From Haliclystus octoradiatus (lineage: Eukaryota > Cnidaria > Staurozoa > Stauromedusae > Haliclystidae): a DNA stretch of 64,000 nucleotides. Where the stretch lies: the NCBI GenBank assembly GCA_916610825.1, contig OU744453.1, positions 1,403,001 to 1,467,000 on the forward strand. Direction: 5' to 3'. A program made the position numbers and the translations under genes. The notes under the pieces were generated by a model. That model saw only the letters and a program-made list of their open reading frames with translations. It was not told where the DNA came from and did not search any database. Numbering within the stretch: position 1 is the first letter of the stretch; every line of letters begins with the position of its first letter. Below, one piece after another: positions 59,075-64,000 of this stretch.

Positions 59075-59095
59075 CTTGAATAGGATTGATTAGTT

Positions 59096-60928
59096 CTAAT
59101 CAAAAATACAAAGATAATTGAAGGAATATATAAAGTACCATTTATTTACATTAAATAAGTTGTACCAAACTACAATATTACAGTATACAGATAATTTTGG
59201 TTCTGTATGGAAATAAGAAATACTTGCATATAATATTTTAAATCCAGACAGATCGAGACAGCTAAGGCATTGAAAATGTGACATATCCTGTTGACCTTTA
59301 CTTTTGCATGAGATATGGATTAATCAACGTCAGTTGTCCTGTTTTGCCTTGTTAAGAGATCGAGTTTGAATTCTAAAATCAACGAGTAACATTCTTCATT
59401 GGAAGCCAAAGCAGAAGTTTCGTCGGGGATATGATAGCTAGGTAGTATCCTTATGAAATGTTTGGCATCGCGATTCGCAATAATTAAAAATTTCTCCGTC
59501 AGCTATGTTTGACAATGAATTTTGGTATTCTTTGTGTAGCAAAAATGTAAGGCAGGATATGAATGGCAAATTCCTACAGTGTAGCAGTCTATCTACTACT
59601 ACATCCACCCTATTAAATTGAATATCGTTATATAAATATGAAGTAATTCATCATTACACAAGAAAACATCATAATTGCAGTATTAACACTCACCTTCAAT
59701 TACTTAGAAATGTAACAGATGTAAATTATTTTGTAGATCCAAGGGAGAAATGAATTTGAATATTTTTTGAGTACATTTATATGTGGTAGGTGTGAAATAA
59801 ATAGAATGAACCATAAACGTACATTACTATTTAGTTAAATAATGAAAATCTGCTGAACAAATAATATTGCGTAGGATTATATCAAACTATATCTACCAAC
59901 ATATACCAAAGTGTCTCTTCTAACACCCTGCACAACAACAATAATACCACATTCCTTGCAAATGTTTACTGGTTTCATTCATGGTTTCAGTTTACTCGTC
60001 ATTTTTTTTTTCCTGCCTGCAAATTTAATTCTGATCTTGTTTGTCTCGATAAAATACATTATTATAAATAAAATAACAACAAAGCTGTATGTACATAGCG
60101 CTATATACAAAGTTAATATGCTCGAAAGCGCTTTACGGATTTAACTCTACATATCTATAAATAATAATTACTGTCCAATTAATGAAAATATATTTTTATC
60201 TCAATTCTGTATTAATTCAAATGAAGCAATACAGTGATATAAAAAATATCTTACTTTGCTATCAGATTCATAATATTTGCATATTTATTAATATTTATAA
60301 GAAAGACGTATAGTTAGGGAAATGATATATCGTATACCATATTGTTTCACATAAAGTTTATCAAGATCGTGTTGTTTACAGTGGTTTTGAACAGTAGAAA
60401 TCATTTTGAAACTATGTGGCAAACTATAGGAAATTTAGTTATTAATACATGATAGAAAAGAAATAACTGTACGTTCTATTGATAGATATTGATACCTATA
60501 TGAAGGTATTGTTTGTTGGAATTCCAATCATATGCCTTTTGCAACTCAATTGTCATGCATACTGTATATTACTATTTTCTTATGTTGGAATTTTAATTAA
60601 TTATTGAATGACGAAGGCTACAGTTCCAGGGACATATGTACACAATCAAAAGTATGATTTAATTCCATTGTTGCAAAATTAATGATATAAAGCACAAAGT
60701 GAGGAACACAAGTGAGGAAAGGAGCAGAATTATTGTTTATGCAACTGTTTATTATTATCATGTGATCGAACTACAAACTTTAAAGCATCACCTGAGTCAA
60801 TTAATATTCCTTTACAAATAAAAGTAAAATTATTAAATTTTGACTAATATAAAAAAAGGAATAGATTATACTTTTCAGTAAACTTAATTCTAATAATAGC
60901 AATTCGTTTAAATCTTCATATTACATCT
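59096..60928. other. Intergenic stretch between ShKT gene E and the truncated Cry-like copy
   Basis: Holds a reverse-strand LINE/SINE 3' tail at 60084-60140. Otherwise nothing recognised. Confidence 0.45.
60084..60140 (-). mobile_element. LINE/SINE 3' end with AAAGCGC motif, copy 2
   Basis: On the minus strand CGTAAAGCGCTTTCGAGCAT and TATAGCGCTATGTACATA reproduce the stem seen at 21790-21860. Only the 3' end is recognisable. Confidence 0.45.
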
Positions 60929-61900
60929 TTATTCTTCTCCGAACAATTGATGAATTCCTGGTGTTTTTGATACCGGCATACAGTCTTCCCATTCCACTCT
61001 AGTGCACCAGTCCCACCGATTACCAAGGCTGTTTTGATAGTAACTATAACGAGCATAACTCCTATTCTTAATATATGGACACCAGAACTTCGTTGTTTCA
61101 CTGTATTTGAAGCAAGGCAGGGTACAATCCTCTGAGCTATCTGACTTTATCTTTCCGTAACATTCAGAAGGGTAAACGAATATAATTTCTTCATTTGTTA
61201 TGGGTTGTGGTGAATTCGGACAGTCCATTACAATATCTTTAGCGAAAAACCTGTTAACTGGTGAAACTAAATTTCTCATCACTGCATCTTCCGTGTCACC
61301 TGTTATGGTACTATAGAGCCACGATCCTATTTCTGACAATGGTTCCTCTGTAGTTGTTTCCGTGAATCCATCATAAAAGGATACATGGTAATAATCACAA
61401 CCAGGACAATAATAATCTGGAGCCTTGCTTACCCCCTTGGTCCCAGTGAGTGCCTTGTAACGTTTTCTGAACAGTGACTTTGCAGCATTTATTGTGTCGG
61501 CACGCAAAGCTGTAAGTTCATCAGCCAGAGCACATTTGTTTGTAATGACTCCCTGACCTATCAAATCAAGGTATCCACCGACCATGTATATACCCCATGT
61601 TGGTATCAATGTCGCTAGTTCATCACTGTATCCAATGTCCAAATAGTTGAATGGCATCATTTTGTACTTGTCACCCAAAATGTCTGTCAACTCTGTCAGA
61701 CCAAATCCATTCTTTGCCATTTTTGCTTTAATTCTGTATTTGTAGAAAATTCCTTCTGCAGTGTTAAAATGATATCTGGATAATGCTTTTGATACCTTTG
61801 ATTGGACTTGATCCTTTACCTGATCCCAAATAGAACGCTCTTCAGTACCATCCCCAATCAACTTCATGAACAAACCGATATTCTCTCGAGTTGAAAACGG

Positions 61901-61903
<3 letters not shown>
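60929..61903 (-). pseudogene. Truncated Cry/delta-endotoxin-domain-I-like gene, 5' side cut by a LINE
   Basis: The frame is open from the join at 61903 to TAA at 60929 and corresponds to residues ~131-457 of the intact gene at 5898-7271. The helical core is almost identical to it (IWDQVKDQVQSKVSKALSRY, LATLIPTWGIYMVGGYLDLI). The part matching residues ~283-348 is strongly diverged, and the Cys/Trp-rich end is conserved again. Signal peptide, acidic pro-region and the first helices are absent. At 61901-61932 the coding sequence runs into a (GAT)n tail and the 3' end of a LINE. Reading upstream in frame gives Asp codons and then a stop, so no full protein can be made from this side unless the lost 5' part lies beyond the LINE and is rejoined by splicing. 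An AATAAA overlaps the stop codon. Confidence 0.85.
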
Positions 61904-61932
<29 letters not shown>

Positions 61933-64000
61933 TTATTCAGAACCTTTAAGTTATACAAACTTTTTTTCAAAGGACTGATACATAGCTAAGTTGACAGGAA
62001 AACAAACATTAAGTAAAAAAACAGGCATAAATAACAGGAAAGAGTGGTAAGTGTAAAGTATACTAAGAACGTAAGTGCTTCTCAAGGAGACGTTTGAAAG
62101 TAGGCCTGCTTTGGACTTCCTTCATTGCAGACGGTAGATCGTTCCACTTATGCGCACCAGCGTCTTGAAATGAATGACGATGGCTCGACTTGATGTAAAT
62201 GTCATTGTGGGCGTGAGATCTTGTTCTGGTGGAATACGGCAGTTGGAAAAAGTCGGAAAGCAAAGGAGGAGCTAGTTTGAATTTAATTTTATGAGTGAAC
62301 ATTAGTTGATGCGATGTTATTCTGTCTCTAACAGAAAGCCAACCTAGTTGACTTTGCATATCAGAGACACGAGTGCGATAGTTACAACGGAGCACTGTCC
62401 TCATTCCTCTGTTTTGCAATCTCTGGAGGCGATCTAGATGTTCGGTTTTACAGTTCCCCCATACGACAGCGCAGTAGTCAAAGTGTGGCAAAACAATGGT
62501 GTTATAAATAGTTCTAGCTGCTTCTTGCGGTATGAAGCGTCTCACGTATTTCAAAACGCCCAAGCTTCTATTTATTTTCTTATTAATTGCTATGACATGT
62601 TTGTCGAAAGATAGGGTATTGTCTATTAAAATGCCTAGGTATTTTAAAAGATCTACTCTTTCGACAGGTTTGTCACCCAGCTTTATTATTAAATCGACGT
62701 GTTCTTGTTTATTAAGTTTTGGCCTGGAGCCTATTACCATGCAGTTAGTTTTATTTATATTTAATGTTAGTTTATTTGCACACAGCCAGGCATGTATTTC
62801 AATCAGATCTGACTGTAAAATTTCTTCAACGTCTTTCAAATCTTTACGGGCTACATACAAAAGCGTATCATCTGCATATAGATTTATTTTACAGTTATTT
62901 ACAGAGTTACAAATATCATTTATATAAATAAGAAAGAGTAGCGGCCCAAGGATTGACCCTTGAGGAACTCCGTATTTAATTACACCTAAATTTGAATTTA
63001 CACTATTTACATTAACAATTTGTTTTCTATTCAATAAATAAGATTTTAAAAAATTTAAGCTATTTACATCACTGCCGTATAATTTTAATTTATCTAATAA
63101 TATTTACAAGTCTACAGTATCAAATGCCTTTTTAAGATCAATACTAATTACACCTATAAGATTTCTATTTAAAATATTATTGAAACAAAACTCAGAAAAA
63201 TTTAACACACTACCGTCTGTCGAATGGTTTTTACGAAAACCAAATTGGTAATTAGTTAATAAATTATGTTTTGATAAATAATAATTTAATTGGGTATGAG
63301 AAATTTTTTCTAAAAGTTTGGAGATTATCGGAAGGACTGAAATTGGACGATAATTGGTTCTCTCAGTTATGGCATCCCCTTTGTGTAAAGGGATAACCTT
63401 TGCTGTTTTCAGAGCTTCAGGAAAGACACCATCCCTGAGAGAAAGATTGAATATTCTAGTCAAGCCTGGTGCAATGCTGTGTGCAGTTAATTTTAAAAGC
63501 CTAGTTTCTATGTTATCGATACCTACAGATCGTTTATTTGGTAGTTTATATATTAAATTTTCTGTTTCTAAAATTGAAATTGACTGAAATTGAAATTGAT
63601 TTGCTAAGATATCTCCATTTGTTATATTATTTATAAAATTTGTTGTTAAAGTCATTGGATTATAATTTGTTGACTGAATAGACGAGGCTAATTTATTTGC
63701 AATATCTAAAAAATAATTGTTAAATTCATTTGCTATGGTTATATTATCAGTGATTGGTTTATCATTTATGTTAAGAGTATTAATATTTACATTTTTTAAT
63801 TTATTTGGTAAAATCTCTTTCAGAAATTTCCACATTTGTTTAGGATTTCCTTTGTTTTCTAATATATTTTGATGATAATAATTTTTCTTGCATTGCCTAA
63901 AATAATTTGTAAATTGATTCCTAGTTTTTTTAAATAAATTGAAATAAATTGCATCATTTGTTCTAATAAATATTTTATGGTAATTATCGCGCTTATTTTT
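61904..64000 (-). mobile_element. LINE (CR1/L2-type) inserted in the Cry-like gene; runs off the right edge
   Basis: Minus strand. Reverse transcriptase begins before 63835 and includes NYRPISVLPIISKLLEK, YQFGFRKNHST and KKAFDTVDL. An in-frame TAA near 63104 interrupts it; the same frame then continues past GVPQGSILGPLLFLIYINDI, the catalytic LYADDTLLYV and a long C-terminal part to 62063. About 130 bases of 3' UTR end in AATAAATGATGATGA. A second copy with the same 3' end is at 11857-13080. Only one clear stop was seen in about 1.8 kb, so the insertion is fairly young. Any endonuclease would lie outside the window. Confidence 0.9.

Noticed and set aside
61904-61932. In-frame Asp run as a possible new N-terminus of the truncated Cry-like copy
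   Set aside because: The GAT frame meets a stop immediately upstream in the LINE tail and has no ATG in frame before the first internal Met.

Overview
The window is AT-rich animal nuclear DNA with short spliced exons (GTAAGT-type donors, T-rich AG acceptors) and several retrotransposon families. No bacterial operon structure, rRNA, tRNA or CRISPR array was seen. Secreted ShKT-domain peptides, astacin proteases with C-terminal ShKT domains and a secreted toxin-like helical protein together suggest a cnidarian, perhaps a medusozoan. Another invertebrate that trans-splices leaders, such as a tunicate, is not excluded. The species cannot be told from the sequence alone.

Layout. 1-1.83 kb: minus-strand 5' part of a decayed Ty3/gypsy-like retrotransposon. 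2-5 kb: LINE remnant, fold-back element, dispersed repeat and MITE-like element. 5.9-7.3 kb: intact plus-strand gene for a secreted 457-aa protein whose middle resembles the pore-forming helical domain I of Cry delta-endotoxins. 7.3-20 kb: gene-poor DNA with a truncated LINE, hairpins and inverted repeats. 20.0-26.5 kb and 32.7-38.6 kb: two tandem eight-exon astacin genes, each coding for a signal peptide, a protease domain and three ShKT domains, separated by a decayed CR1-like LINE. 41.6-59.1 kb: five small secreted genes made only of ShKT domains (2, 2, 2, 2 and 4 domains). 60.9-61.9 kb: a minus-strand second copy of the Cry-like gene, cut at its 5' side by a LINE that runs off the right edge.

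The seven astacin/ShKT genes lie on one strand and share one exon grammar. The signal-peptide exon ends in phase 1, every intron next to a ShKT exon is phase 1, and at every ShKT-to-ShKT junction the last cysteine codon is split T|GT. Several ShKT exons are exactly 108 nt. The ShKT-only genes could therefore be made from an astacin gene by dropping the protease exons without breaking the frame. All eight-exon and three-to-five-exon models below were assembled by hand and each closes to a whole number of codons (383, 390, 106, 102, 99, 98 and 204 aa).

Taken together, the window looks like a locus for secreted effectors (venom, digestion or defence): two protease-ShKT proteins, five ShKT peptides and two copies of a putative pore-former, reshaped by local duplication and transposon insertion. 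Function is inferred from families only; expression, localisation and activity are unknown.
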